Source of the DNA: Doryteuthis pealeii
Lineage: Eukaryota > Mollusca > Cephalopoda > Myopsida > Loliginidae
Direction: 5' to 3'
DNA: 64,000 nucleotides
Assembly: GCA_023376005.1 (NCBI GenBank)
Contig: CM042147.1
Location: 121,233,673-121,297,672, forward strand
Shown piece by piece: positions 37,161 through 58,524 of the stretch. Positions within the stretch are counted from its first letter, which is position 1; each line of letters opens with the position of its first letter. A model generated the notes under the pieces. It had not been told where the DNA came from, made no database searches, and was given only the letters and a program-made list of their open reading frames with translations. The translations under genes were made by a program, and so were the position numbers.

Positions 37161-37880
37161 ATGTTTATTTTTTTAAATGGACCAAAAAGATAAATGTTAA
37201 ATATGACAAGAAAAAAGAAAAGAAAAAAAAGGACAAAATAATATTAAAAAAATAAGACAAAAAAAAATGGGAGTAAAAGAATGTGTATACAATGCAAGAA
37301 AAAAAAAAAAGAAAAAAAAAGGCAAATAAAATGTGGGCAAGAAGTGAAAAGAAAAAAAAGAAAAGATACAGAAGAAAGGAAAAAAAAAAGGGTTTGAGAA
37401 GAAAATAAATAGGGAAAAAAAAAGAAAGGGATAAGGAAGAAATGATAGAATAGAAGGAAAAATGAAAGAGATGAAATATGGAAGGAATTATAGAAAAGAA
37501 GGAAAAATGAACGAGAAGAGATATGGAAAGAATTATAGAAAAGAAGGGAAAATGAACGAGAAGAGATATGGAAAGAATTATAGAAAAGAAGGAAAAATGA
37601 ACGAGAAGAGATATGGAAGAAATTATAGAAAAGAAGGGAAAATCAATGAGAAGAGATATGGAAGGAATTATAGAAAAGAAGGAAAAATGAAAGAAGAGAT
37701 ATAGAAGGAATGACAGAAAAGAAGGAAAATTCAAGAGAAGAAATATGGAAAGAATGACAGAAAAGAAGGAAAAATTCAAGAGAAAATTCAAGAGAAGAAA
37801 TATGGATGGAATGATAGAAAAGAAATGGAAGGAATGATAAGAAAAGAAGGAATAATGAAATACTAAGACAGAAACAAAAG
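37160..37880 (+). repeat. Purine tract with 45-bp minisatellite
   Basis: Almost all A/G on the plus strand. From about 37430 to 37760 a 45-bp unit (GAAGGAAAAATGAACGAGAA, then GAGATATGGAAAGAATTATA) repeats about six times. 45 is a multiple of three, which explains an 80-codon open frame of repeated 15-residue units (plus) and a 208-codon frame (minus). I regard both as by-products. Confidence 0.85.
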
Positions 37881-38001
37881 CAATATATATATATGTGTTT
37901 GTGTGTGAAAAATATAATTGGAAAAATGTGTCAGTTTATCTACATTTCCCTTTTTCGTTTATATTTTTTACATTTTGTCAGATTATTCCAATCTGTTGTT
38001 T

Positions 38002-38039
<38 letters not shown>

Positions 38040-38451
38040 TACATTGCAATTTTATAATTGCCTTGCTCCCCGCCAACAAAAAAAAAAGAAAAAGAAAAAA
38101 AAAGATTAATTTTTAATTTAAAAACTAACTCCATATATTTCAAAACAAACCTTACTTTTATAGAATATAGCTCTGTATAAGAATCTTATCAATAATAGTA
38201 AATATTCTGTTCTATGATCAAACAGGTATGAACAGTCCAAAATAGAAAGGTAGACATTTTCTTGAATTTTGAGGGAAAAAAAAAAAAATCATCTTAAAAT
38301 ACCCCTGAGAAAATTTGAGTGAAAATCCCTGAAATATCCATAAAAATCAACAATAAAATGTTTTCATGGATAAACGTTGGTGGGTGGGTGGGTGCTTTGT
38401 TGACCAACTTCCCAATCCAGTACGCTCACTCTTTGAGCAGCCCACCTCTGG
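37881..38451. other. Probable 3' UTR/flank of the zinc-finger gene
   Basis: (AT)n at 38003-38032, (GGGT)n-like run at 38379-38393. No coding evidence. Confidence 0.4.
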
Positions 38452-48398
<9,947 letters not shown>

Positions 48399-48477
48399 CT
48401 GAAAAAGAAAAATTTAAAAACAAAGATCATTTTAATGAATTTTGGCTCAGCTGGTCTTCCATAATTTATCTTTACCA

Positions 48478-49007
48478 TTTATTAGTCAATAATGTTTTTA
48501 TTCTGTATGGTTAGAAAAGTGTTTTACTTTTACTAGGTTGTCAAAAGTTTTGCACTATTTTGGTAACGTGTGGCACAATTTGGCAGCTCCGTCGTGCAAA
48601 CTAGTACGTGTAGAATAATCATACTAAGTTCCAATTACTGTCGAATTAGTAAGATAACGCAACAAGTAGCTGTAACTCAATACAGATCTAACCTTGCTGC
48701 AATCCTACTGCAGAATGCCAGAGTATTTATAAAGCCTCATAACATAATAGAAATCAAGCAGCCAATCAGGACTCAAGGAATGGAATCACCCAAATACATG
48801 AATGGACTATTCTTGATTCCCCTAAGTACCAGCTATCTTGGGCACTAGTTCAGTTGTGCTTAGCCAGTTGCTGTTGTCTAAACCAACAGTATACTGACTG
48901 ACTGACTTCAATAGTATGTACCAAAATATTGCAAAACTTTTGACTCACCCTAGTAAAAGTAAAACACTTTAATAACCATAAAGAATAAAAACATTAATGA
49001 CTAATAA
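48478..49007. mobile_element. Long-TIR element (about 85-bp arms)
   Basis: Arms TTTATTAGTCAATAATGTTT ... CAAAAGTTTTGCA are inverted. The 360-bp loop has no readable transposase. It begins 80 bp upstream of the CCHC exon's acceptor. Confidence 0.75.
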
Positions 49008-49165
49008 ATAGTAGCTTATTTAATTATAATTTTACAGTATCAACTATGAATAAATAAGTACAAGAAAAATATCCAGAAGTACTAGCAAGAATATGCACCC
49101 GCTGGGCGTTAGTATTTAAGTTTTTAATGTAATGAAATATATTAAATTAGAAAGACTAATGAAAT

Positions 49166-49372
49166 GGTAATTTATGAGGAAGTGTGTCCCAGTCTCCTGC
49201 CTCAAAAATTGCTACCCGGTGACTATCAAAATAACAACCACAGCTCGTCGTAAGATAGATAGATTTGAAGATGGATAGTTTTGAATAGACTGAGTTGGTT
49301 CGTTAATTTTAATAGTCACCGGGTCGCACTTTTTGAGGCAGGAGACCGGGACACACTTCCTCATAAATTACC
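49166..49372. mobile_element. 207-bp MITE with 8-bp target duplication
   Basis: TIRs of about 65 bp start GGTAATTTATGAGGAAGTGT. AATGAAAT flanks it at 49158-49165 and 49373-49380. An 8-bp duplication fits hAT-like or related superfamilies. Inserted in the Helitron. Confidence 0.85.
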
Positions 49373-50348
49373 AATGAAATTATATATGAACGCATATAAA
49401 AAGATTACACTTATTCCATTATATTTTAATTGGTTTCTATATAAAATCTTTTTTTTTTTTGGACACTACACCATCATCCTTAGTCGACGGAAAGGTGCCA
49501 ACCAGCATATAAAATCATTCATAGGATTGATTTTAATATGTTGGAGAATAAAACAATAATATTAGAGATCAATAACACAAAGTAATTATTCATCAAAGCC
49601 GGACTTGCTAAAACCAGTATGCAAATTAACTACACCATATATTATGTAAACCCGTATTTCTTAGTGATATATGAGACACATTGCAGGATTTTAAATGCAC
49701 TAATAACATGGGCTGTTTTGAGGCAAATCTATTTATAATATTCATTGATAAACTTACACAATTCTTGGGGGTATTGTAACATTAGGGTAGGTCGATTTTT
49801 ATACCAACACAGGGTTCAAACGGAGAAAGTTGCTAATTAAATAAAGAATAATTGTACAAAATATTTTTCTCTAAAGCTTTACCAATGTTTGAGCAAACGC
49901 ATTTAAATACAAACAAAATCGAATGTTTGAATTTCGCTCGGTGTTAACCGAAAAATACGTAGGTCAGATTAAACCCTAGTTTTGAAGAAAAAACATGTAA
50001 AAAATAGGCTTAATAAAAGATTTTATTTTATTCAAAATCATGCAATTCTTGGTAAATTAAATAAAAGTAAATAAAAAAGAAAACCCTGCAAAAATATTTA
50101 ATTTAAGAAAGTATAAATATTAACCAAATTCAACCTTGTTTTAAGCGGTTATTTTTCAGTCTTCACCGTAAACTACCAATCAACACGTTTTTTTGTTTAC
50201 ATATGAAAAAGCGATTTGCCTTTATTTATATGGTAAGTAAATACATATTTTATCTTTGCCTATATTTTTCCATTTCTTTAAATTTCACTCTTGAATTTAT
50301 AATTCAATTTGTTCAATTTCTTATAACACCAAATACATTTTTTTCCAG

Positions 50349-53263
50349 ATAGTTTTCTAAAAAAATGGTTGGAAAACGAACTCGTAGTGCTTCTGCTACA
50401 AATTTTATAAATTAAATAAGACAGATCTGCCTACTTTTTGACAAGTCATCCAGTATAGTTATTTTCTAAAAAATACTTGTTCAAATTTAACAAACTTCGC
50501 TATTTCAAAATTAATGGCAAAAAATATAATTGATATTTGGAATGCGGTTAATTGCCATTTGCCTCTGTTAAGCGAAAGGTCTATTGTAATTAAACTGAAA
50601 AGGACATGTTTTGAAAAAGAGCATCAGATAAATAGAAAATCTGTTTCTTCAGTGTAAAAGAAAATTATGCTAAAAAAAATTGGATACATTGTTTGACATT
50701 TCTTTTTGTTCCTGTCAATTGCCAATTTTAAGTTGTGAAGACAAAAATGTGAAATGCAAAAAAGAAAATTGTCAGACTAGGCACATAGTCTATATTTGTC
50801 CTCTCAAAGATAAGGTAAAATTATTTTTCTATTTTTCTTTTTCTTTTAATGAATTCAAATATCATCCCAATATCATAAACATTTTAATTCAAATGAATTT
50901 CTATAATGATATTTTATGTAAATAAGTTAGAAAAGTAACTTGTACCATTTTCTTACTATGTGATTTTTGAGATTTTGAGATTTCAGTTGGTCAGATGTAG
51001 TTATTCAACATAAATTACATCTAATATTTCAGTACCAATGGAAGACAGAGTATCTAAAAGACCAGAGGGCCAAAATAGGACCCAAGGGTAGTTTCCAACT
51101 TGGACCTGTGGATAAAGCTGCCATTTAGAAACCTAAAAGTAGTGTAGTAGAAGGAAAAAGACAAAAACAAATTGATTCCTCTCCTATTGCCTCTACATCT
51201 TATGATCAGGATGTTATTCTTTCCTATTCATTAAATAGTGAAGAAATAGATGAAGATTATGAGCCTGGCAGATATCCCACGAGTGTTTACAGCCTTTTAA
51301 AAATTTCTGTATGCAACTGAGTTGATCAGGGGTGATGCTTCATCAAACTTAGGAGCAAGTCTGGCAAATGCCTTTTCTTTTAGATTTACAGGCTATGGGC
51401 CTTCTAAACCCGAATGTTGATATCAAAAACATAATTTTAAATAAATCTAAAATAGATTGTGCAAAAGAAAGAACAAAAAATATACCCATCAAAAACACAT
51501 TGATAAAAGAGAAAAAATTATTTGTATTGTGTTGATGGAAGACAGGATAAAAATACTCTCTTATACCAAGAAATTGTGGAGGCAGATGGAGAGAAACAAT
51601 TTTAGAAAACGAAGAGAACAGAACACCATTTGACATTCACAAAGGAGATGGGTTGTGGTAAAAGTGGAAAGTGCCTCACACATAGAGTTATCCCAACTAC
51701 TGGAGCAACTGGTGCTGTTCTAGCAGAGGAGGTTTTTAGTGTTTTGGAGGAGTATGACAGTGTTGATACCCTAAAAGCTGTTTTACTGGACTGTTATAAT
51801 ATGATAAGTTACCTCCCTTCCACCGTGGATTGTTTGAACAATGAAAGAGCAGTACGCATGCGCGGTACGCCGACATATAAACATTTTGGTAAATACCACG
51901 AACAGACGTGTATAAGCTGTGTGTATAAATACGTAATAAATATCCTGTTATATATTAATTCTGAGTGAAAGATATCATTGAAATAACACCAACATATATA
52001 CAAAGGGATACTACAATATGGACAACACCCATACAAATACTGGCTGTGAAGCTGGGCTAGTTTCAGTTCTAGAGAAACAACTAAAAAAAAAAATTCCACA
52101 TCATTGGTTGCTCTCTACATCAAAATGAGCTTCCATTCAGAGCAGTTTTTAAGCACATTGATGGCAGCACAAAAAGTCCAACATCATTTATTGGTCCAAT
52201 TGGGAGATTGTGTACAAATGACTGTCATAATTTACCCCAGATCAAATTTGAACCGATAGTTAGTCCTCTGGAAGCCAATATTCTAGCATTAAACAGACAG
52301 ATGATCTGAGTAGTGATCAGATACTTCTTCTAGAATATGCAGTAGGGATTTCACGAGGGAAAGTCAACCCTAGATATGCTGGATGGAAAATTGGACTTTA
52401 AATCAGGCAAGATGGTTGATGTTAGCTACCAGACTAATGTGTTTGTGGACTTGTGGAATTCACCCTGAAAACATATAAAAACTACACAGCCTAATCCAGT
52501 TTATTGTTGCAGTTTATGCAGTTAGCTGGTTTGAAATTAAAAGAAACAATAAATTTCATAATCAGCAACTGTATATTTTCAATATGCTGCAAAGAATCAA
52601 AGAGCTACCACCTGAACTTCAGGAGATTGCATTCAAAAATATTCAGCATAATGCTTTTGGCCTCCTACCAGAAAATATGTTGTATTCAGTGTTTAAATCA
52701 GATGAACTGGAAGTGAGAGACAAAGCTATAAAAAGAATTTTAGCCATTTGATAAGTAATTCAGATAAGATTGATTAAAATGATTTCATCGATTTATAGAT
52801 TCAATTTAAAGTAATATCCTAATTTCATGATGAAAATTAGAAATTAAGACATGGTTGAACTCTTAATTTAATTCAATATATTGATTTTTCATTTTTTTTC
52901 AGGAGTGGGAAGCCAACCAAAAAGGCTAAAAAAAAAATACCAAAAATAAATTTTGATGCTACACATTGGTCACAGTTGATCGACCTGTCTCAAAATGGAA
53001 TTTGTGAGCCTGGATTCACAGAAGAATTTTTAGATAATGAACTGGAGTCATCAAAGAGTGGGATAAAATTAGAGTTGCCTGATTTGCCTTCACACTCACA
53101 AAGTGTTGAAAGGGCAGTAAAATTAATAACTTCAGCTTCCCAATCAGTTTATGGAATTGAAGCAAGGCATAGGCATATCATTACAAACGTTTTATGCCAT
53201 GAAATAAGGCCTTCCTTTGCTTCAAAGGGCTCTTATGTAGAGCAGTTTAATATGATGGCATGA
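50349..53263 (+). pseudogene. Decayed three-exon transposase-like gene, family uncharacterised
   Basis: Exon 1 about 50349-50814 (acceptor ttttccag, ATG at 50365, donor gtaaaatt), exon 2 about 51033-52754, exon 3 52903-53263 (acceptor tttttttcag, stop TGA). Readable pieces in order: LFDISFCSCQL and a Cys/His cluster (C-x6-C-x4-C-x3-H-x4-C approximately); YLKDQRAKIGPKGSFQLGPVD; VDGRQD; VFSVLEEYDSVDTLKAVLLD; after a 211-bp insert, DNTHTNTGCEAGLVSVLEKQ; FKHIDGSTKSPTSFIGPIGR; ELQEIAFKNIQHNAFGLLPE; LPSHSQSVERAVKLITSASQ. Several stops and frameshifts break it. I recall similar uncharacterised proteins in hydra, aphids and molluscs. The Asp-containing blocks suggest, but do not prove, an RNase H-like catalytic core. 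Confidence 0.65.
51804..52014. mobile_element. 211-bp insertion inside the transposase-like exon 2
   Basis: Separates VLLDCYNM from DNTHTNTG; AATATG occurs on both sides (51798-51803 and 52015-52020). Its left end AAGTTACCTCCCTT is a molluscan-type repeat terminus. Confidence 0.65.
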
Positions 53264-53809
53264 TAAAAGTTACTATTATCCCCAGAACATTCATGTATCT
53301 TTATCATGTCTTTTATAACTTTATGCATTACAATGATTATATAGAATAGAAACTTAAAAGACTCACAATTAGTAACCAGTAATATTTAAAGGAATGTTCA
53401 AATTACAATGGTAGCTTATGTTAAAATCATCATCCCTTCATTTGTTTCTAGCAGTGTTCATACTTATTTGCTTTTGTTCCTTGATAACAGAAAAAAATAA
53501 CGCTACAACAATATCTTGCAATGTTATTAATGACATATCTCAATTAATGAGGTAAAATGCTGTTTATTGAGATATTAGGGTGGGGTGGGGGTTATAAATG
53601 TTACTTTCGATCTATTCTATTCATTTTATTTGAATAAGATAAATTGACAAATTTTTTTTGATAGAAATTATAAGATTTTAAAGCAATTTCTTATGTAAAT
53701 TATCAAAAACAAGTATTTCAGAGGGCTTCATATTAGACGATCTTTAAAACTGAATGCTCAAAAATTGGTGCAAGCTAGAAACCTATTTTTTGGTGTCAGT
53801 ACTTATCAT

Positions 53810-54030
53810 ACCATGGGCTGGGTTAGCTCAGTCGGTAGAGCGTTCAGCAGAAACCACAAGGTTCCTAGTTCAATACCGGTGCCAACTCAGCATCTGGTTG
53901 GTAGCTGATGTAGGTGTGGCGCTCCACCTCAGATGCCAAAAAACAATCTCCTTGGTCTAGCGCTATTGAAAAGGGGATAGACTCCCTCGCTGACTGGCTG
54001 ATACCGACTTTAGGCCGACGACTTTACTTT
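53810..54030 (+). repeat. tRNA-derived SINE with target duplication
   Basis: Starts near GGGCTGGGTTAGCTCAGTCG, ends GACTTTACTTT. TACTTATCAT flanks it at 53800-53809 and 54030-54039. Inserted in the TIR transposon. Confidence 0.85.
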
Positions 54031-54479
54031 ACTTATCATCCCAATACCCAACTTTCTCTATTTGTTACATTTTGATATTAAAAAAAAAAAAGTTGAAAAT
54101 CGACCTACCCTATTGTGAGATGACTCTGAATCTCCATTATAAGATGGATGTATGGTTAACAAACACAAATGAGCAATTAAGATAAATGATTACCAAAACG
54201 CCCTTTTCTCCCAGATGTTAGATTTTAATCATACTTTTAATTTGTCTTAGGCCACTCTAATTAAACCAATCAAGAGTTTAAAAAAACAAAAAAAAAAAGC
54301 CTTTACCGTCTTTCTGAATCAACCATAATTTCACATTCCAACCGCATCAAACAATGTTCGGTCTTTTTTTTTTTTCATATTGCACCCAGTTTGGCAAAAA
54401 TTATAATCCGTGACAATATTACGATTGACAATGGGAAAGAATAATTATAAAATCTAAAACATTTTATTTCTCTACAATA

Positions 54480-55015
54480 CATCCATGGCTCTAAATATTT
54501 TTCTTACATATATGCAATTTATGAACTTGTCGCCCCGAGTTCAAATCCTGGATGTAATAATTGCATTTCACTTATTGCTAATACCCTTGGGAAAGGTATG
54601 AATCCTTCTCTCCCTCCAGCTATGGATAAATAGTAGGGGGGGTATTTGCCTCATACCCCATTTATATGGGCTGTGCACAAAGCCTCGTTTTAACGTGGGC
54701 CCACCCACAAGCCGAAGCTCATGGGTGGGAAAGAACAAAAATTGCGTCGATCCCTTCGGCATTCCCCCTCAAGGGGGTGGGCAATAAATCCAGCCCTGCC
54801 CCCAAGGGGGCAGGTATTACCTGGAGGTATAGCTCCCCTGAAGAACGGGTTGGTTGTGTCGGTATGGATAAATAGTAGGGCAGACTGGGCTCTTTAACCT
54901 TGGTTAGGTAACCAGTCTAGGAGAAAGAAAACTCTGAATTCAAACCTGTTGAACTCCACTTAAGAAATTGACCTTGTGTCACATCCTGCTCGTGCGGAGG
55001 GGTTGGTAAATATAT
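54480..55015. repeat. Composite of tRNA-like fragment and R150
   Basis: 54535-54550 carries a B-box-like GAGTTCAAATCC. 54868-55015 is R150 in inverse. Palindromic C-rich stretch near 54765-54815. Confidence 0.45.
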
Positions 55016-55027
55016 GTATGCAATTTA

Positions 55028-55156
55028 TGGGCACCTCAAGTGGTGTAATGGTCAGCAAATTGGATTCGCAGACCATTGTTAATGAATTCGATTCTCATTG
55101 GGTGCCCCATACTTCAGGTCTTGTGCCACATCTAAGCTAAGCTTAGTAAATAACTA
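55028..55156 (+). repeat. Short tRNA-headed SINE with 11-bp target duplication
   Basis: Begins TGGGCACC. The 7-bp acceptor GGGCACC pairs perfectly with GGTGCCC at about 55102-55108. A-box-like GTGGTGTAATGG and B-box-like AATTCGATTC are present. TATGCAATTTA occurs at 55017-55027 and 55157-55167. The anticodon arm is degenerate, so it is not a functional tRNA gene. Confidence 0.75.
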
Positions 55157-55501
55157 TATGCAATTTAATTCCATTCTCCCCCCCCCCACACACACACACA
55201 CATCCTTTTTATTTGCAATGACATACCAATTGTATACAATATATCCTCTTCCTGTGGCTTGGCCTATTTTGCTATTGGCTTTTTGATACCCAGAAATTTT
55301 TTCTCTTTTTCTTCCCTTTCCTCTTTTCTTTGTTTACCCCCCCCACCTCACCGCCATCTTTTCTTTATTGTCTACATTCCAAAAAGTTGTAGATTGTAAA
55401 ATTCATTTCTAATGAAGTTTGAGAATAAATAAAGACAAAATATTAAGTTTACACATGAATTGATTGTGTATTTTTCACATTTTGTTGATTTTTCCAAACT
55501 G

Positions 55502-55547
<46 letters not shown>

Positions 55548-55548
55548 C

Positions 55549-55583
<35 letters not shown>

Positions 55584-55590
55584 CTAAATC

Positions 55591-55624
<34 letters not shown>
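55502..55624. repeat. (TA)n microsatellites with hAT TIR fragment
   Basis: Three TA tracts. Between the second and third, 55578-55594 is an inverted piece of the hAT TIR (AAATCTAAATCTTCT). Confidence 0.8.
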
Positions 55625-55626
<2 letters not shown>

Positions 55627-55630
<4 letters not shown>

Positions 55631-57409
55631 GAAGATTTAGATTTTTAGCATTATACCCTATTTCAGGAAGCCTGGAGCAAATGTATAGGGGGGACCAATT
55701 TTCCGCGATCACGGAATCGCGGACGGAATAACGGAATCGTTAATCTTAAACGGAATCTGAGATTTTTAATGAATTTTTCAATAATAAATAAATTGATTTT
55801 TTGGTTTTCAAATTTTTGTTTTATTTCTTTCAAAACTTGACTGTCTTTCCGATTTTTTTTTAAACGTTTTAATAAATAGAACATAACCTAGTTATTTCCT
55901 TTAAAATTTATTTTACAAATATGAATTATTTTTCAGAAAAGTAGGTCGTAAAATTTTCTAAGAAAATGTTTGACTAGTATTATATTTTTCCAAGAAATTG
56001 AAATGTTACAGAAGTAGAAGTCTCCACTTGCATGTGTTGTTTATAACATGATGGAGGATGTAAAACAGTATTTGCATACTGGTACATCAAAATCAACATT
56101 TGGTGTAGAAACTGACCATCTTCTGTCTGAACTAGAAAATACAGAGAGGGAGAGAGTTATCTGAAATTTCCAAGATTTGTTCAGCACATCTTTTTCAAAA
56201 CTGAATAAATACCTGGATGCCCTGTATATAACTTTTACAAGGCATCTCGTCTGTTTCATCCTAGACAGCTACCTTGTATAAGCCATGACATTGATAGTTT
56301 TTCAGCCATTAAGAACTTGCAAGATCCTTCTACTGATCTTCTTGAAGAATTCCAAATTTATGTGAATTACAAAGATGACTTACCAAATCCGTTTAACATC
56401 CCAGCATTTTGGAATGCAAATAAGAGTAGATTTCCCCTTCTGGAACAGATTGCCAATAAGGTCATATGGATGCCTGTTACCAGCGTAGATGTTAAACGTT
56501 CATTTTCTCAATATAAACATTTACTAAATAAACAACGTGAAAGTCTTACTCCTGAAAACACCAAGCAACTTACAATGTTGTATTACAATGGAGATTTAGA
56601 AAAGAGATTTGAAGACTGCTATTTTTTTTATTTGGGAAATATTCAATTTTAAATTTGAGCAGTATTTCAACTTGAGATAAGTTGTTTTATTCAAATTTTG
56701 AATTAATATATCAAATTTGTTTTTATATTTTATCACAAAGATTCAATTATTATATTTAATTCCTGTTTTGTAAAATTTTAGTCAAAATGTTTGACTTTCT
56801 CAGATATTTATTGTTGAGATTCAAGTTATTTGCTGTTGATTCTTTAAATGTGATTTTTCTGTTAATTTTATTATTGCAAATCAATGATTATAAATCAAAC
56901 TGGATCCCTTTACTTAAAAACAATCTGAATGTGTTCTTCCTTAAAGAAGGAAACTCTGATTAAAAGTTCTACCTCAAAGATAATTATGCACTGCAACATT
57001 TCATTGTTTAGTCATGTTACATATTTATTTTTACATATAATTTATTTTTGGACTTTGATTACACAATTTCAAAAAATTTATAGACATTTGCTATTCTTTA
57101 TATGTAATAAAACTTTGAATTATGTTTTTGTTTTCAGTTTTAATAATTTAGCATATTTTATTTCAATTTTTTTCACAAAATACTATAAAAATGGGAATTA
57201 CCAAAAGTGGAAACGGAAAAAAACGGAATTGACTAAAAGTGGAAACGGAATTATGAAAAATTTGAAACGGAAAATCGGGGGCCTTAAATGTACAGTCTTT
57301 CCAATCATCAGATGCGAATGATGAATTCTTTATTACTTTTAAGGTAGTTGAAAACAGGCACTATGCTTCCTGAAATAGGTCATAAAGCTAAAAATCTAAA
57401 TCTTCTGTT
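55627..57409 (+). mobile_element. hAT-type transposon with about 45-bp TIRs
   Basis: TIR AACAGAAGATTTAGATTTTT ... CCTATTTCAGGAAGC at 55627-55671, inverted at 57365-57409. Sub-terminal GGAAACGG/CGGAATCG-type repeats occur inside both ends. Target duplications cannot be judged because the flanks are TA repeats. Confidence 0.75.
56048..56652 (+). pseudogene. hAT transposase C-terminal remnant
   Basis: 56048-56163 reads MMEDVKQYLHTG ... ELENTERERV-stop. After frameshifts 56270-56652 contains NPFNIPAFWNANKSRFPLLE and MPVTSVDVKRSFSQYKHLLN, the hAT C-terminal dimerisation region (FW...P-L...IA...P-x-SV-x-RSFS). The N-terminal catalytic part is missing. Confidence 0.75.
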
Positions 57410-57533
57410 ATATTTTTTACTTATATAATTTTGCTCTGTGACTCTGACAATAAGAGCACACATTGAGCTCTGTAAGCTACAACAAAAAAAAAATTCTATG
57501 TCACAAGGAAGATTTCTTCTCCAGGTTTTTGGA

Positions 57534-57534
<1 letters not shown>

Positions 57535-57566
<32 letters not shown>
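57535..57566. repeat. (TA)n microsatellite
   Basis: Directly left of a hammerhead-like palindrome. Confidence 0.9.
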
Positions 57567-57568
<2 letters not shown>

Positions 57569-57692
57569 CCTGATGAGTCAGAGACTATCTAGGTTTCTCT
57601 TATCATCAGGATAATTCTGAAGAGTCAGAATTATCCTTATGATCCATTAGGAGAAATCTAGGTAGATAGTCTCTAACTCATTAGGCTTACTA
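57567..57692. repeat. Palindrome with hammerhead-like cores
   Basis: Arms AGCCTGATGAGTCAGAGACT inverted at 57667-57690. Plus-strand core 57636-57657: CTTATGA, perfect stem TCC/GGA with ATTA loop, GAAAT. Minus-strand core 57593-57609: CTGATGA then a shortened stem and GAAAC. Confidence 0.6.
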
Positions 57693-58269
57693 TTATTTAT
57701 TGGCTCTACTTAGTGTATCAAACACTTTTGTATATTCAACTTATACAACTCTTTCAGTGTTTTTTTTTCTTTTGGCCATTATAATAGTGCCAGCTGATTA
57801 TTTTCAGGCGGTGTATATGTTTTGGTCTTTTCTTTTTTTTTTATGTATCTTTTTTTTTCCTACAGGGAAAAAAAATTGTATTTTGTAATTACAAATTATA
57901 GTGCCAGATTATACTGTCAGAGTTTAAAATATAAATATAAATATACTGTCCCCTGTATGCCATCATATATATATATGAGAGGTATCCAAAACTTGGTAGT
58001 AAGGGATGATTCTATATGTGATTTCTAAGATACACTGTATTATTATTGTATGATCCAGTATGCATAAATACAGTGAATCTTTAAATCACTAAAGAGAGCT
58101 CAATGTATAATAAACGTTTTTCAGTTATGCAATTCAAATAACCTGATCTTCCATCTGATGAGACTGGATTTTGGGGAGCTATATTAAATCAACTTAGATT
58201 TATATAGGCCCCAATTTTGGTCGAAATAAATTTATTATGGAATTACGGTGTTGAGTTTTTCCTTCCTTC

Positions 58270-58278
<9 letters not shown>

Positions 58279-58313
<35 letters not shown>

Positions 58314-58336
58314 CTTTATTGCTAATCATTGTTACA

Positions 58337-58374
<38 letters not shown>
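58279..58374. repeat. Two (TA)n microsatellites
   Basis: 58279-58311 and 58340-58374. Confidence 0.9.
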
Positions 58375-58380
<6 letters not shown>

Positions 58381-58496
58381 AAAAGAATGGAAATTAATCC
58401 GATGGTATGAGTATAGATAAAAGGATATGAAAACAACACAATATGCTGTTAAAGTGAAAACATTTTATAACATATTCATAGCTAATATTGAACAAT

Positions 58497-58524
58497 ATTT
58501 CGATTTTATAAAAATCATCTTCAG
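58497..58524 (-). ncRNA. Hammerhead-like core
   Basis: Minus strand CTGAAGA, stem GATTTT/AAAATC with a short loop, GAAAT. Flanked by PLE-like sequence 58390-58660. Confidence 0.4.

Larger units (their letters stand above)
49784..54111 (+). mobile_element. TIR DNA transposon carrying an uncharacterised transposase-like gene
   Basis: 16-bp TIRs AGGGTAGGTCGATTTT at 49784-49799 and, inverted, 54096-54111; flanked by ATT on both sides (49781-49783 and 54112-54114). Contains the decayed three-exon gene 50349-53263 and a SINE. It is embedded near the 5' end of the surrounding Helitron. Confidence 0.75.
49082..54144 (-). mobile_element. Helitron interrupted by nested elements
   Basis: Minus strand: starts TCTTATAATGGAGATTCAG after A at 54144; ends with a degenerate hairpin (GCACCC/GGGCGT side) and CTAG at 49085-49082 before T. 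Its own length without inserts is about 530-735 bp. Confidence 0.7.

Noticed and set aside
37165..37791. Minus-strand open frame of 208 codons (Phe/Ser/Leu-rich, resembles a membrane protein)
   Set aside because: Produced by a 45-bp purine minisatellite and A/G tract; hydrophobic composition follows from TTT/TCT codons.
48566..48848. Plus-strand 92-codon frame
   Set aside because: Lies in the loop of the 48478-49007 inverted-repeat element; no similarity to a transposase could be read.
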